64,000 nucleotides of DNA from UBA1181 sp963648205 (GCA_963648205.1 CAVJCT010000017.1:1-64000), one strand, 5' to 3'; shown: positions 42,562-52,022, counted from the stretch's first letter. Notes: generated by a model from the letters alone, not told the origin. Numbers and translations: made by a program.

Positions 42562-43596
42562 TTATGCGAGATGTGCGTCAATTTTTGCTATGATTTGCGA
42601 AGGGGAAATCTGCGTCATACATCTGAAATCGCCTAAGTAGCAGGGCTTATTGCCGAAGATGGAGCAGGGGCGACACGGAAGGTCTAACTGCACCGCGTCT
42701 TTCTCATCCTGACCGAAACCGTAGAAGCCTGCGTAGGGGTGCGTGGCTCCCCAAACGGAGACGACCGGCGTTCCCACTAATGAGGCTAAATGCATGTTGG
42801 CTGAGTCCATCGTTAACAACACAGAGCAGTGCTTGATCAGTGCCAACTCCTCAGTCAGTTTGAACTTGCCAACGAGCGATGTGGCATTGCTATATTTCTC
42901 TGCCCACCCATCCAAAATGGCTTTCTCTTTCTGTCCGCCTCCGAATAGAAAAAGTTGAATATCAGCGTTTTGTGAATAGTGCGCAACGATTTCCTCACAT
43001 TTCTCAATCGGGTAAATCTTACCATCGTGCTGTGCGAATGGTGCTATCCCGATTATCTCTTTATCACTATTCGCAGATAATATCTCTTTAATGGGCTCTG
43101 TTTCGGACAGATTCTGAACAGGGAAGAAATCTTTTCTGAGTGGATTGACCTTGAAGCCTGCGCGTTGGAAGGTTTCAATGTAGCGTTGCACGGAGGTTTT
43201 GAGTTGCACCATCCGTTTGTTCTCCTTTCGGGTGAGTTCATTTTTATCTGCTCGTCCTTTGTCGATGACAGCGACGGGTGTTCCGAAAATCCTAAACAGG
43301 GTACGAAGGATTTTGCTACGCAACACGTCGTGCAGGTCGATCATCTGGTCGAAATGCGCCGTTTTGCGCAAGTCTCTGAAGAGGCGGAACATACCCAAAT
43401 TCCCTGCGTACGTTTTTTTCGTGTCTACAGGGAAAAAGGTGAGATTGGGAATATTGCTGAAGATAGGTTCGAGACGAGGGGCAGAAAGAAAGGTAACGCG
43501 TACGTCGGGATTTGCCTCTAAGAATGAGCAAAGCACGGGGAGCGTCATTGCCACGTCTCCCATTGCCGACAAGCGCATTACTAAAACCTCTTTCAT
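42562..43596 (-). CDS. glycosyltransferase family 9 (heptosyltransferase-like)
   Basis: A 344-residue GT9 enzyme. The N-terminus VLVMRLSAMGDVAMTLPVL and the C-terminal stretch LLTMDSANMHLASLVGTPVVSVWGATHP are the two hallmark segments, the latter binding the ADP-heptose donor in WaaC/WaaF. It probably adds heptose or a related sugar to the LPS inner core in the cytoplasm. It is 22 bp after the DUF4254 gene, and the pair is conserved in Bacteroidales, so DUF4254 may assist this step. Confidence 0.9.
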   Translation of the reverse strand: MKEVLVMRLSAMGDVAMTLPVLCSFLEANPDVRVTFLSAPRLEPIFSNIPNLTFFPVDTKKTYAGNLGMFRLFRDLRKTAHFDQMIDLHDVLRSKILRTLFRIFGTPVAVIDKGRADKNELTRKENKRMVQLKTSVQRYIETFQRAGFKVNPLRKDFFPVQNLSETEPIKEILSANSDKEIIGIAPFAQHDGKIYPIEKCEEIVAHYSQNADIQLFLFGGGQKEKAILDGWAEKYSNATSLVGKFKLTEELALIKHCSVLLTMDSANMHLASLVGTPVVSVWGATHPYAGFYGFGQDEKDAVQLDLPCRPCSIFGNKPCYLGDFRCMTQISPSQIIAKIDAHLA

Positions 43597-43618
43597 CTCA
43601 CTCTCGTTTTTCCGAAAA

Positions 43619-44224
43619 TTACTTCTTTCCGTAGAGAACAGGGTTGAGGTTCGGATCGTTGTACATTTTCATCTGCTTGTAGACTTTCATGTAGCGATCG
43701 CCGTTCTCAATGTCTTTGATGAGTTGGTCGATAGCCGAAGAGAGGTCTTCTCTTTGTTCGAGGAGAACATCTAATTTCTTCTGGCATGCTGCGATATGGT
43801 CGGCAGAGACATCGGTACGTTCAACCTCGGCACGCATGTGGTAGATTTTGAGTGCGAGGATAGAAAGACGGTCGATTGCCCAAGCAGGACTCTCGGTATT
43901 GATGACGGCTGTCGGTTTGATTTTCACGTTGGCATATTTCTCTAAGAAATAGCTATCGATACGCTCGACGAGGTCTGTACGGTCTTGGTTCGACTTGTCA
44001 ATTCTGCGTTTGATAGCCAAGGCCTCAACTGGGTCGATTTCAGGGTTGCGGATGATGTCTTCCAAGTGCCACTGAACAGTGTCGATCCAGTTTTTGAGGT
44101 ACAACACGTTCTCGATCGTTTGTGGAGTGTATGGGTTGTGCATTGGAGCATCAACATTGTCCACCTTATGGTAGTCTACGATAGTGCCATCAAAAAGTTT
44201 GTTGGCGTCTTTACTGAAACTCAT
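43619..44224 (-). CDS. DUF4254 family protein
   Basis: A 201-residue protein from the ATG at 44224, chosen because DUF4254 proteins start at this point (MSFSKDANKLFD); an in-frame start at 44281 adds 19 unlikely residues. Highly conserved stretches are NWIDTVQWHLEDIIR, DPVEALAIKRRID, NQDRTDLVE, NTESPAWAIDRLSILALKIYHM and KVYKQMKMYNDP. Mostly helical and cytoplasmic. The function is unknown, but its constant GT9 partner points to LPS core synthesis. Confidence 0.9.
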   Translation of the reverse strand: MSFSKDANKLFDGTIVDYHKVDNVDAPMHNPYTPQTIENVLYLKNWIDTVQWHLEDIIRNPEIDPVEALAIKRRIDKSNQDRTDLVERIDSYFLEKYANVKIKPTAVINTESPAWAIDRLSILALKIYHMRAEVERTDVSADHIAACQKKLDVLLEQREDLSSAIDQLIKDIENGDRYMKVYKQMKMYNDPNLNPVLYGKK

Positions 44225-44333
44225 TTTATTTCTCAGAAATGTTTCTTGCAAAGTTAGAGAAAAAAGGTAGAACTCACGCAATTTTTTGAGCGATTTTCTG
44301 GGTGGTGGTAGAGATAGGGGATGTAAGAGATGA

Positions 44334-44433
44334 AACCTCTATAAACGAAGAATGCGTCCCACGTTGGGACGCACCTTTCTTCATAGCGGTTTAGTTTAAA
44401 AGGCAAGATCTTACCTTGACAAGATTTTATGGT
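44334..44433. repeat. direct repeat copy A (~100 bp)
   Basis: It is over 90% identical by eye to 45101-45198, with offset 767 bp. It contains a 9-bp stem TGCGTCCCA/TGGGACGCA (44353-44373) inside an outer AAGAA/TTCTT pairing, and a second stem around CAAGATC...TTGACAAGAT. It lies 44 bp past the stop of the rhodanese-like gene and 110 bp before DUF4254. Confidence 0.9.
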
Positions 44434-44476
44434 TCTTTTTGTTTGATTATTTTATGGCGTTTTTAGGGGTTGAGAA

Positions 44477-44929
44477 TTACTTCTCAACATCGTATCCTGC
44501 GCTCTCCCAACCTTCGAAACCAGACTCCAAGTTGATGGTGTTTGGTTTACCCCAAGTATTGGCGATACGGCCAGGAAGAGACATTCCAACTGCACTCCAT
44601 CCAGAAGTTCCGTAAACGTAAATCTTTTTAGATGTTTTGAACTGAGCCTTTACCTTCGTCATGAACTCTCCGTTATCTGAAGCCCAGGTGGCAGCGTTAC
44701 TTGCATCGATATTTACAGCACCCGGAATATGACCTTGGGCATAATCAGAAGCACTTCTGGTGTCCAAAATCTGTGGAAGGCTATCGTTATCGATGTAGGA
44801 TTTGAAAGTCGCAGCACTCGCTTTGATATATCCTGTTAATTCTTCTTCGCCACTGCTCTTGCTACAAGAGGAAGCGCAAAACATTGCAACAACTGCAATT
44901 AAAGCAAATTTGAAAAATTTCATACTCAT
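44477..44929 (-). CDS. rhodanese-fold lipoprotein lacking the catalytic cysteine
   Basis: A lipoprotein of 150 residues from the ATG at 44929 (alternative 44923); the lipobox SSC is about 22 residues in. The rhodanese fold is clear: LPQILDTRSASDYAQGHIPGAVNID, then KKIYVYGTSGWSAVGMS, then INLESGFEGWESAGYDVEK. The active-site loop, normally CxxGxR after the VY strand, reads GTSGWS here, so the sulfur-carrying Cys is replaced by Gly and persulfide transfer cannot occur in the usual way. It may bind a ligand or partner in the periplasm instead. A promoter-like CATCTTTG lies at about 44999-45006. Confidence 0.82.
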   Translation of the reverse strand: MSMKFFKFALIAVVAMFCASSCSKSSGEEELTGYIKASAATFKSYIDNDSLPQILDTRSASDYAQGHIPGAVNIDASNAATWASDNGEFMTKVKAQFKTSKKIYVYGTSGWSAVGMSLPGRIANTWGKPNTINLESGFEGWESAGYDVEK

Positions 44930-45100
44930 ACCTATTATATATAATACAAAACGATTTTGTTTACTTGTTAATATATTAGAACCTTTATTTTGATATACGC
45001 AAAGATGCACTCAAAACTCGGTGTGCAAATGTAGAAAGGTTTTTTCTTATTTGCAAAGAAAATGTAGAAAATATTGAAGAAATTTTTTCTTGCGAATAGG

Positions 45101-45198
45101 AACCCCTATAAACGAAGAATGCGTCCCTCGTTGGGACGCACCTTTCTTCATAGCGGTTTAGCTAAAGACAAGATCTTATCTTGACAAGATTTTATGGT
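45101..45198. repeat. direct repeat copy B (~98 bp)
   Basis: Partner of copy A, 172 bp upstream of the rhodanese-like start. Both hairpins are kept, with TGCGTCCC/GGGACGCA retained although the loop base differs. It may form the 3' end of the ncRNA candidate that starts near 45414. Confidence 0.9.
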
Positions 45199-45414
45199 CT
45201 ATATTCACGTTTTTATGTTGACTTTTACCTCAACACTGTATTTGTATCACGTTTCTGTCTTGCGTACTAACTTCCGAATAATGCCATCGGAGTTATCTCG
45301 AACCAAATCGATTGAGAAGGCTTGCGCTCATTCTGAATCTACTTGCAATTTCTGAGTTGTAACACAAACAGGGTTCCCACTTTTGAAAACACGCAATTCA
45401 TTTACATTCAAAAC
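45101..45414 (-). ncRNA. candidate structured RNA downstream of mrp (~310 nt)
   Basis: A near-perfect promoter (next entry) fires into a 480-bp stretch without a credible ORF. The minus-strand transcript can fold locally, for example AACTCCGA..TCGGAAGTT, TGTTGA..TCAACA, and a long-range CTGTTTGTG region against CACGTGAT..ACAAATACAG. It would run into repeat copy B, whose GC-rich hairpin could end it. The rhodanese-like gene seems to have its own promoter further on. Alternatively this is simply a long 5' leader of that gene. Confidence 0.45.
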
Positions 45415-45420
45415 TTGATG

Positions 45421-45451
45421 CAAAGATAGGACCTTTTTTGAAACTGACAAA
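45421..45451 (-). promoter_or_regulatory. near-consensus promoter of the 45.4 kb transcript
   Basis: On the minus strand, TTTG (in ATTTTTGTCAG), 19 bp, TATCTTTG (45421-45428). Both boxes and the spacing match the Bacteroidota consensus. It lies 60 bp past the mrp stop codon. Confidence 0.7.
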
Positions 45452-45486
45452 AATAATCCTATCTTTTTTCTATTTCTCTTCTAATT

Positions 45487-46596
45487 TTAATGTTTTTTAA
45501 CTTCTACGACGTGGGTTTGGGGCAAAGTGGCATTTCTAATCTCCACTTGCTTAACTACATTGTCGGCTAAGTCGGCAAAGGCTTTGCCTGTGATAGTGTT
45601 CTCATCGCAGGCTACTGGTACTCCATTATCGCCTCCTTCACAGATGCTTTGGACAATAGGAATCTGTCCGAGCAATGGCAGGTTGAGTTGCTCTGCCAAG
45701 GCTTTGCAACCTTCTTTGCCGAAAAGGTAGTACTTATTCTCGGGCAGTTCGGCAGGGGTGAACCACGCCATGTTCTCCACCAATCCTAAGATAGGCACGT
45801 TGACTTTCTCGCCCAGGAACATGCTGATACCCTTGCGAGCGTCTGCTAATGCCACTTGTTGGGGTGTGCTGACTACAATCGCACCGGTGATGGCAACGGT
45901 TTGCACCATCGTGAGGTGGATGTCGCTGGTTCCTGGTGGAAGGTCGACGATGAAGAAATCTAAGTCGCCCCAGTTGGCATCCGAAATCAACTGCTTGAGG
46001 GCGTTGCTTGCCATTCCGCCACGCCAGAGAACGGCACTCTCAGGGTCTACGAAGAATCCGATGGAGAGCATCTTCACACCATATTTCTCTTCTGGACGAA
46101 TCAACTCGCGACCGTCGGCATCCTCGAGGATTGGGCGCGCATCTTCTAAACCAAACATCTTCGGTACGGATGGTCCAAAAATATCAGCGTCTAAGAGTCC
46201 GACTTTATAACCCTTCTTAGCCAAGGCAACGGCTAAGTTGGACGAGACGGTTGATTTGCCGACACCTCCTTTGCCTGATGAAACGGCGATGATATTTTTC
46301 ACCTGGGGCAGCAGTTTGTCTGGAGCCTTTGGCAATTCTGTTCTGAAGCGAACGTCGATGTTGCCCTTGATCTCAGCCTCTTCGCCGACGTAGGTGAGGA
46401 TGGCTTGCTCGGCAGCCTTCACGAGTGATTTGGCGAATGGGTCGTTGGGTTTCTCCAAAATAAGGGAGAAAGAGATTTTATTTCCATCGATACGGATGTT
46501 GTCGTCGACCATATTGGCAGTAACGATGTCTTCGCCCGTACCAGGGTAGCGCACATGTTTAAGCGCATCTAATATCAACTGAGGATAAAATGCCAT
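45487..46596 (-). CDS. Mrp/ApbC Fe-S cluster carrier ATPase
   Basis: A 369-residue protein. An N-terminal MIP18/DUF59 domain (about 1-90) is followed by a Mrp/NBP35 P-loop with the deviant Walker A SSGKGGVGKST (about 106-116), LLDADIFGPSVPKMFG and DLPPGTSDIHL. It binds and transfers [4Fe-4S] clusters to apoproteins in the cytoplasm. In other Mrp proteins a CxxC pair mediates cluster binding; I see no CxxC here, which is worth checking against close relatives. Confidence 0.92.
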   Translation of the reverse strand: MAFYPQLILDALKHVRYPGTGEDIVTANMVDDNIRIDGNKISFSLILEKPNDPFAKSLVKAAEQAILTYVGEEAEIKGNIDVRFRTELPKAPDKLLPQVKNIIAVSSGKGGVGKSTVSSNLAVALAKKGYKVGLLDADIFGPSVPKMFGLEDARPILEDADGRELIRPEEKYGVKMLSIGFFVDPESAVLWRGGMASNALKQLISDANWGDLDFFIVDLPPGTSDIHLTMVQTVAITGAIVVSTPQQVALADARKGISMFLGEKVNVPILGLVENMAWFTPAELPENKYYLFGKEGCKALAEQLNLPLLGQIPIVQSICEGGDNGVPVACDENTITGKAFADLADNVVKQVEIRNATLPQTHVVEVKKH

Positions 46597-46697
46597 AATT
46601 ATATCTGTTTAGTAAAAACAAAGTTACAAATAATATTTGCTTAAATTTGTAGTGTGTGTGAAAGAATGAAAATATTAACTCAATCTTCCTATAATAA

Positions 46698-48494
46698 ATG
46701 AATCTTGTACAGTTATTTAAAAATTTGAAGAAATACGTTGCGCCCTATAAATGGTATGTGGCGGCTACGTTGCTGTTGACCTTGATCGGGTCATGTATGG
46801 CTCAGGTGAATGCGGTGGTGCTCGACTGGGCGGTCGACTCTATTAATGCGCACATCACCTCGGGTGGCGGATGGGACAGCAAGGCGTTGCACATTGTCTC
46901 TCTGATTGCCATTGTCCTTTTGTCGAAGGAGGTGCTTTCTGCGTTTATCACCTTCTTCCAGAATTTCTTTGGTGAGAAGATCAGAATCTTCGTGTCGAAG
47001 GATTTGTCGTTGGCTGTTATTAATAAGGTATTGAAGTTTAGAGTGGCTTTTTTCTCTGCTACGAACAATGAGCCTGGAAAACTGCAAACTCGTATAGATC
47101 AAGGAATTAGCAGTTTGTCGAGAACGGTGCAGAACTTCTTTATCGACTTGTTGCCTTTGTTCTTGAGTGCGATTTTGGCATTGGTGTTGATGTTCAGAGC
47201 CAATGTGTGGGTGGGTTTGACGGCGTTGGTCATCGTTCCGATCTACTTCATTATCACCGTCAGACAGGCTACTAAACTGAAGGGTTGGCGTACGAATATG
47301 CGTCGAGAAAGAGAGGAGAAGAGTCATGGAATCATGAATATCCTCGAATCTATCACGGTGATAAAATCGTTCAATCGAGAGAAGATAGAGGAGGATAAGC
47401 AGGCGGCGATTCAAGATAAACTGACTGATAATCAGATGTCAACAAGAAAGACAAGTTTCTGGTATGACGGATTGAAGAGTTTCTTCCAACAGATTGGAAC
47501 GGTGGCGATTATCATTCTCACGGCATATTTGGTGTTGACGGATTATCCGGGAATGACGATTGGAAAGATTATGTATCATGTGATGTTGTTCAACAATGTG
47601 GTGGCACCGATCATGCAGTTGCACCGTATTTTTGACGATATGAATGATGCGTTGATCTATGCAGACGGTTTCTTTGGAATCTTGAACAACGATAAAGATA
47701 TTGAGGAGACGGGAAAATATCGTCCAGCTAAGGTGGAAGGAAACATTGAAATCAGCAATGTTGATTTTACCTATCCAAATGGCACGAAGGCGTTGCACAA
47801 TATCAATATGAAGATAGAGAAGGGCAAGATTACGGCGTTCGTTGGTTTGTCGGGAGCAGGAAAGAGTACGATTGTCAACCTGTTGGACAAATTCTATAAG
47901 CCAGATTGTGGAACTATCAAGTTGGATGGTGTTGATTTGAAAGAGTATGACACGCAGTATTTGCGCGACAACATCGGACTGGTGTTGCAGAAGAATCACA
48001 TTTTCGATGGAACGATTGCCGAGAACATTTTATATGGTAATCCGAATGCGACAATGGAGGAAGTGTATGACGCGGCGAAGAAATCGTTCTTGTATGATCA
48101 GGTGATGGCGTTGCCGAACAAGTTTGATAGCAAGGCGACGATGTTGTCGGGTGGTCAGCAGCAGCGAATTGCGATAGCGAGAATGTTCTTGAAGAATCCT
48201 CCGATTATCTTCTTGGATGAGCCGACAGCCAGTTTGGATGCGGTGGCAACGGAGCAGATCAAGAACAGTATCGATGCCATCAAGCAGAACAGAACGGTGA
48301 TCATCATCTCGCACAGCATTTCGCAAATCATCGACAGTGATATGATTTATGCGTTGCAGAACGGCCGAGTAGAGCAAGGCGGAACACCCGACGAGGTCTA
48401 CAAAGAAGGTGGCGTTTACAAGGAGATTATGGACGCTTCCGCTCGCAGTTTGAATATCGAGAAAATCGCTAAAACGATTGAGGGGGGAGAGTAG
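46698..48494 (+). CDS. ABC exporter, fused membrane and ATPase domains
   Basis: A 598-residue half-transporter. Six membrane helices (about 20-300) precede an ATPase domain with Walker A GLSGAGKST, Q-loop VLQKNHIFDGTIAENI, signature LSGGQQQR, Walker B IIFLDEPTASLD and H-loop IISHSISQ. It is of MsbA/lipid- or peptide-exporter type and works as a homodimer. The substrate is unknown. It is divergent from mrp and closed by a strong terminator. Confidence 0.93.
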   Translation: MNLVQLFKNLKKYVAPYKWYVAATLLLTLIGSCMAQVNAVVLDWAVDSINAHITSGGGWDSKALHIVSLIAIVLLSKEVLSAFITFFQNFFGEKIRIFVSKDLSLAVINKVLKFRVAFFSATNNEPGKLQTRIDQGISSLSRTVQNFFIDLLPLFLSAILALVLMFRANVWVGLTALVIVPIYFIITVRQATKLKGWRTNMRREREEKSHGIMNILESITVIKSFNREKIEEDKQAAIQDKLTDNQMSTRKTSFWYDGLKSFFQQIGTVAIIILTAYLVLTDYPGMTIGKIMYHVMLFNNVVAPIMQLHRIFDDMNDALIYADGFFGILNNDKDIEETGKYRPAKVEGNIEISNVDFTYPNGTKALHNINMKIEKGKITAFVGLSGAGKSTIVNLLDKFYKPDCGTIKLDGVDLKEYDTQYLRDNIGLVLQKNHIFDGTIAENILYGNPNATMEEVYDAAKKSFLYDQVMALPNKFDSKATMLSGGQQQRIAIARMFLKNPPIIFLDEPTASLDAVATEQIKNSIDAIKQNRTVIIISHSISQIIDSDMIYALQNGRVEQGGTPDEVYKEGGVYKEIMDASARSLNIEKIAKTIEGGE

Positions 48495-48525
48495 AATCGG
48501 GATTTGATTCGCCTTGAGGTAAAAT

Positions 48526-48559
48526 AAAAAGGCTTTCTGTATTTGCAGAAAGCCTTTTT
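48526..48559. terminator. bidirectional terminator
   Basis: AAAAAGGCTTTCTG (48526-48539) and its exact complement (48546-48559) around a 6-nt loop. It serves the ABC exporter gene and the convergent lipoprotein gene. Confidence 0.93.
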
Positions 48560-48579
48560 GTTGTGCTAATATTTGTACC

Positions 48580-49437
48580 TTAATAATACTCAATCTCCCT
48601 CTCCGTCAATCCCTGCACTTCTCCATCACCGTAGGTGGCGACTGAAGTCCAGTTCTTATTGTTGTCGAAGATGTACTTGTAGGTTTGCGTTTTGTACTCT
48701 TCTGAGGCTTGCTGTTTGGTAACGTTGCCCCATTGGTCATACTCGAGTTGGACTGAGAGGATCTCTGTCTGCTCGTCGGAAGCGTAGACTTTGAATGCAA
48801 CCAACTGTTGATTCGCGTCGTAGGTCTCCTTGCGGTAGTTGATTAACTCCTTCTCCTCATTGTACACTCTGGTCTCCTTGGGCAGTCCGTCTTTTGACAT
48901 CTGACGTATAACTCGTTGAGTAACAACGTTTTCGCCATGTCTTGGAACTGTCTGAGTGGTCGTCTCGATGAGGTTCTCATCGTTGTATTCGGTTGTCTCT
49001 ACCATGAGGGTTGCTTCATCAGCATCTCGGTACTCGGTGTTGAGAAGGCGACCTTTCTCATCGTAAGTGAAGTACGAGCAACTTGAGAGTCTGCCGAACT
49101 CGTCATATCTGCGCTTTTTGATAGGTCTGCCCGTCTCATCAAACTCCGAAACGACCTTTTGAATGGTGTCGGCGTCTGAATCAAACCAGTCCACCTCCGA
49201 CAGATAACCATTTTTGCTGAAAGTGAATTTGATGGATTTGACCAATCGATCCTTCTCCGCCTTTCCACTCTCGCCTGCGTAGGCGGTGTATTCACGCTCC
49301 CAATAACTCTTCACATCACCTTTGAGGTTCATCTCTTCCCAGTCTGTCTTGACTGTCGACTTGCTGCAACTAACCATCGAGGCAACAGCCAAAGTACAGA
49401 AAAGGATGCTAAAATTCTTTCTAAATAAATCTATCAT
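48580..49437 (-). CDS. lipoprotein with RHS/YD-like repeats
   Basis: A 285-residue lipoprotein (MVSC, Cys24). The body is a series of about 20-25-residue beta-hairpin repeats of the form (F/Y)DExGRxxxxxxY, for example VSEFDETGRPIKKRRYDEFGRLSSCSYFTYDEKGRLLNTEYRD. These match the YD/RHS-like repeats of Bacteroidota lipoproteins. A scaffold or sugar-binding role is possible but not shown. It starts 11 bp after rnr on the same strand, so it may be co-expressed. Confidence 0.8.
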   Translation of the reverse strand: MIDLFRKNFSILFCTLAVASMVSCSKSTVKTDWEEMNLKGDVKSYWEREYTAYAGESGKAEKDRLVKSIKFTFSKNGYLSEVDWFDSDADTIQKVVSEFDETGRPIKKRRYDEFGRLSSCSYFTYDEKGRLLNTEYRDADEATLMVETTEYNDENLIETTTQTVPRHGENVVTQRVIRQMSKDGLPKETRVYNEEKELINYRKETYDANQQLVAFKVYASDEQTEILSVQLEYDQWGNVTKQQASEEYKTQTYKYIFDNNKNWTSVATYGDGEVQGLTEREIEYY

Positions 49438-49448
49438 GTTTGAATATC

Positions 49449-51701
49449 TTATAATTTTTCAAGCATTTCGAAATCCATTTGTTTCTTATCGAGGTTGGTT
49501 TTCTTGACTCTGACCACCACCTCATCGCCCAATTGGTAAGTCTTGTGGGTTTTACGACCGATCAAGCAGTAGTTCTTCTCGTCGAAAGAGTAGTAGTCGT
49601 CGTCCAAGTCGCGGATAGGAATCATACCCTCGCACTTGTTCTCGTTGAGTTCGACGTAGATACCCCACTCTTGGATGCCAGAAACCACGCCTGCGAAAGT
49701 CTTGCCGACCTTGTCTTGCATATACTCCACTTGTTTATATTTGATAGAGGCACGCTCGGCAGTTGCTGCCAACTGTTCCATTTCGGAGCAGTGTTTGCAG
49801 TATTCCTCATACTCGTTCTTGTCGGCACTCTTGCCACCCTCAGCGTATCTGTCGAGCAGACGGTGAACCATCATATCAGGGTAACGACGGATAGGAGAGG
49901 TGAAGTGGGTGTAGTATTCGAAAGCCAAACCATAGTGGCCGATGTTCTCGGTCGAGTATTCGGCTTTTGCCATAGAGCGAACGGCGATTGTCTCGATGAG
50001 GTTTTGCTCGCGTTTGCCTTGCACCTCGGTGAGCAAGTGGTTGATAGAGGTTGAAATCTCCTTATTCTTACCTGTGGTCTTCAGTTTGTAGCCGAACTTA
50101 GAAATGAATTGCGAGAGGTTGGTCAACTTCTCAGAATCTGGCTGGTCGTGGATACGGTAGACGAAGGTCTTCGCCTTGCTCTCCTTGTCGTTGCCTTTGT
50201 GGGCGTGCGAGCCAGACTTGATTTTTCCGATATGCTCGGCGACGGTTCTGTTGGCAAGCAACATAAACTCCTCGATCAGTTTGTTGGCATCCTGAGAAAC
50301 CTTGAAATAGACGCTGAGCGGTTTGCCCTTCTCGTCGATTTCAAAACGCACCTCCTCGCGGTCAAATGCGATGGCACCCTCTTTGAAACGACGTTCACGC
50401 AGTTTCTTTGCCAATTTATCCAAGGTGAGGATTTCCTCCTTCATATCGCCTTGACCCGTCTCGATGACCTGTTGAGCCTCCTCGTAGGTAAAACGTCTAT
50501 CAGAATTGATGACGGTGTGTACGATGTTGTATTTCAGCACGTTAGCTTTCTCGTCCAATTCAAAAACCACGGAGAAACAGAGTTTTTCCTCGTTTGGACG
50601 GAGAGAACACAGTTTGTTAGAGAGACGTTCAGGAAGCATAGGCACTGTTCTATCTACGAGGTAGACTGAAGTGGCACGTTTGTAGCCCTCCTGATTGATG
50701 ATGTCGCCCTCTTTCACATAGTGAGTAACGTCGGCAATGTGGACACCGACCTCCCAGTTGCCATTCTCCAACTTACGGATGGAGAGCGCGTCGTCGAAGT
50801 CTTTTGCGTCGGCAGGGTCGATGGTGAAGGTAGGCACTTGGCGCATATCCAAACGCTTCTTAATCTCTTCCTCTGGAATCTCCTCTGGAATCTGGTCTGC
50901 CAACTCCTCGATAGCCTGAGGGTAAGAATAAGGAAGACCATATTCCATCAAGATGGCGTGCATCTCCGTCTCGTTTTCGCCCGATGCGCCGAGAATCTCG
51001 ACCACCTCGCCCACAGGGTTGCGGTCGCGGTTTTCCCACGCTACGATACGAACGGCAGCCTTATCGCCCGATTTACCCCCATTCAACTTATCAATAGGAA
51101 TGAAAATATCGTTGGAGAGCAGTTTCGAGTCGACCATCAAGAAAGCGTAGTTGCTCTTGACATCCAATTTGCCGATATAGGTGTCGCGACCCCGTTGAAG
51201 TAACTCAACCACTTGACCTTCAGGGGCTTGACCCTTCTTAGTGGCAAAGAGACGAACACGAACCGTATCGCCGACGATAGACTTATTTAAATACTTATCG
51301 AGAATGAAGACCTCCTCGCCGCCATCTTCAGGTACGAGGTAGATTTTGCCGCCTGCGTGGCGTTCCAACTTACCGACCACGGTTCCGTGTTGGTTGCTCA
51401 GACGGTATTTGCCTGTTGAAGGCTCGTCGAGGTATTCCTGAGCGACGAGTGTGTCGAGGATGACGGTGAGCATTTTGCGCTGAGCCATCGACGAGAGAGC
51501 GATCTCGTTGGCGATTTGGCGGTTGTTAAATACGCTATTAGGGTTTTTCTCGAAGAAATTCACTGTGCGGTTCACCATTTCCTGTTTGGTGATATTCACT
51601 TGTCCAGGCACGTTGGTAATCTTGCCCTTCTTCGACTTAGAAGAAGAAGAGCCTCCTTTAGCCTTAGACGATGCCTTTGTTTTTTTATCTTTTTTAGCCA
51701 T
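49449..51701 (-). CDS. rnr: ribonuclease R
   Basis: A 750-residue processive 3'-5' exoribonuclease of the RNB family. A basic, Ser/Lys-rich N-terminus is followed by a winged helix (about 40-105) and cold-shock domains. The RNB catalytic core has TIDPADAKDFDDALS (metal-binding Asp residues), then the RNB end motif YTHFTSPIRRYPDMMVHRLL, and a C-terminal S1 domain (VGKTFAGVVSGIQEWGIYVEL). It degrades structured RNA and takes part in rRNA quality control. Confidence 0.95.
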   Translation of the reverse strand: MAKKDKKTKASSKAKGGSSSSKSKKGKITNVPGQVNITKQEMVNRTVNFFEKNPNSVFNNRQIANEIALSSMAQRKMLTVILDTLVAQEYLDEPSTGKYRLSNQHGTVVGKLERHAGGKIYLVPEDGGEEVFILDKYLNKSIVGDTVRVRLFATKKGQAPEGQVVELLQRGRDTYIGKLDVKSNYAFLMVDSKLLSNDIFIPIDKLNGGKSGDKAAVRIVAWENRDRNPVGEVVEILGASGENETEMHAILMEYGLPYSYPQAIEELADQIPEEIPEEEIKKRLDMRQVPTFTIDPADAKDFDDALSIRKLENGNWEVGVHIADVTHYVKEGDIINQEGYKRATSVYLVDRTVPMLPERLSNKLCSLRPNEEKLCFSVVFELDEKANVLKYNIVHTVINSDRRFTYEEAQQVIETGQGDMKEEILTLDKLAKKLRERRFKEGAIAFDREEVRFEIDEKGKPLSVYFKVSQDANKLIEEFMLLANRTVAEHIGKIKSGSHAHKGNDKESKAKTFVYRIHDQPDSEKLTNLSQFISKFGYKLKTTGKNKEISTSINHLLTEVQGKREQNLIETIAVRSMAKAEYSTENIGHYGLAFEYYTHFTSPIRRYPDMMVHRLLDRYAEGGKSADKNEYEEYCKHCSEMEQLAATAERASIKYKQVEYMQDKVGKTFAGVVSGIQEWGIYVELNENKCEGMIPIRDLDDDYYSFDEKNYCLIGRKTHKTYQLGDEVVVRVKKTNLDKKQMDFEMLEKL

Positions 51702-51896
51702 AGTCTTACAATTTAATCATCAACGAAAAAATACAATCAACACCGACCGTGACGATCTGTGGTAGATTCACTTGTAAAGATAGAAAAAGGAAAACGAAAA
51801 AGCATTGATAACGGCGAAAAAATCTAAAATCAAGAATCTAAGAAAAACAGAAAAAAAACAATTTGAAAGGATATTTTATCTCAAGTAAATTTTTCT

Positions 51897-51904
51897 TATA
51901 TTTG
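51897..51904 (+). promoter_or_regulatory. -7 box of pckA
   Basis: TATATTTG, with start near 51911, giving a leader of about 110 nt before the ATG at 52023. The -33 region is TTTA-like. Confidence 0.55.
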
Positions 51905-52022
51905 CGATTGTGAGTTACAAGACGATATGAAATTTTGTAATATTGCAAGGCCTTATAGAAAGAAAGAGGTAAGGCATTCAGAAAAGAGAGAAATAAAACT
52001 AATTAATAATATTTAAGTAAGT

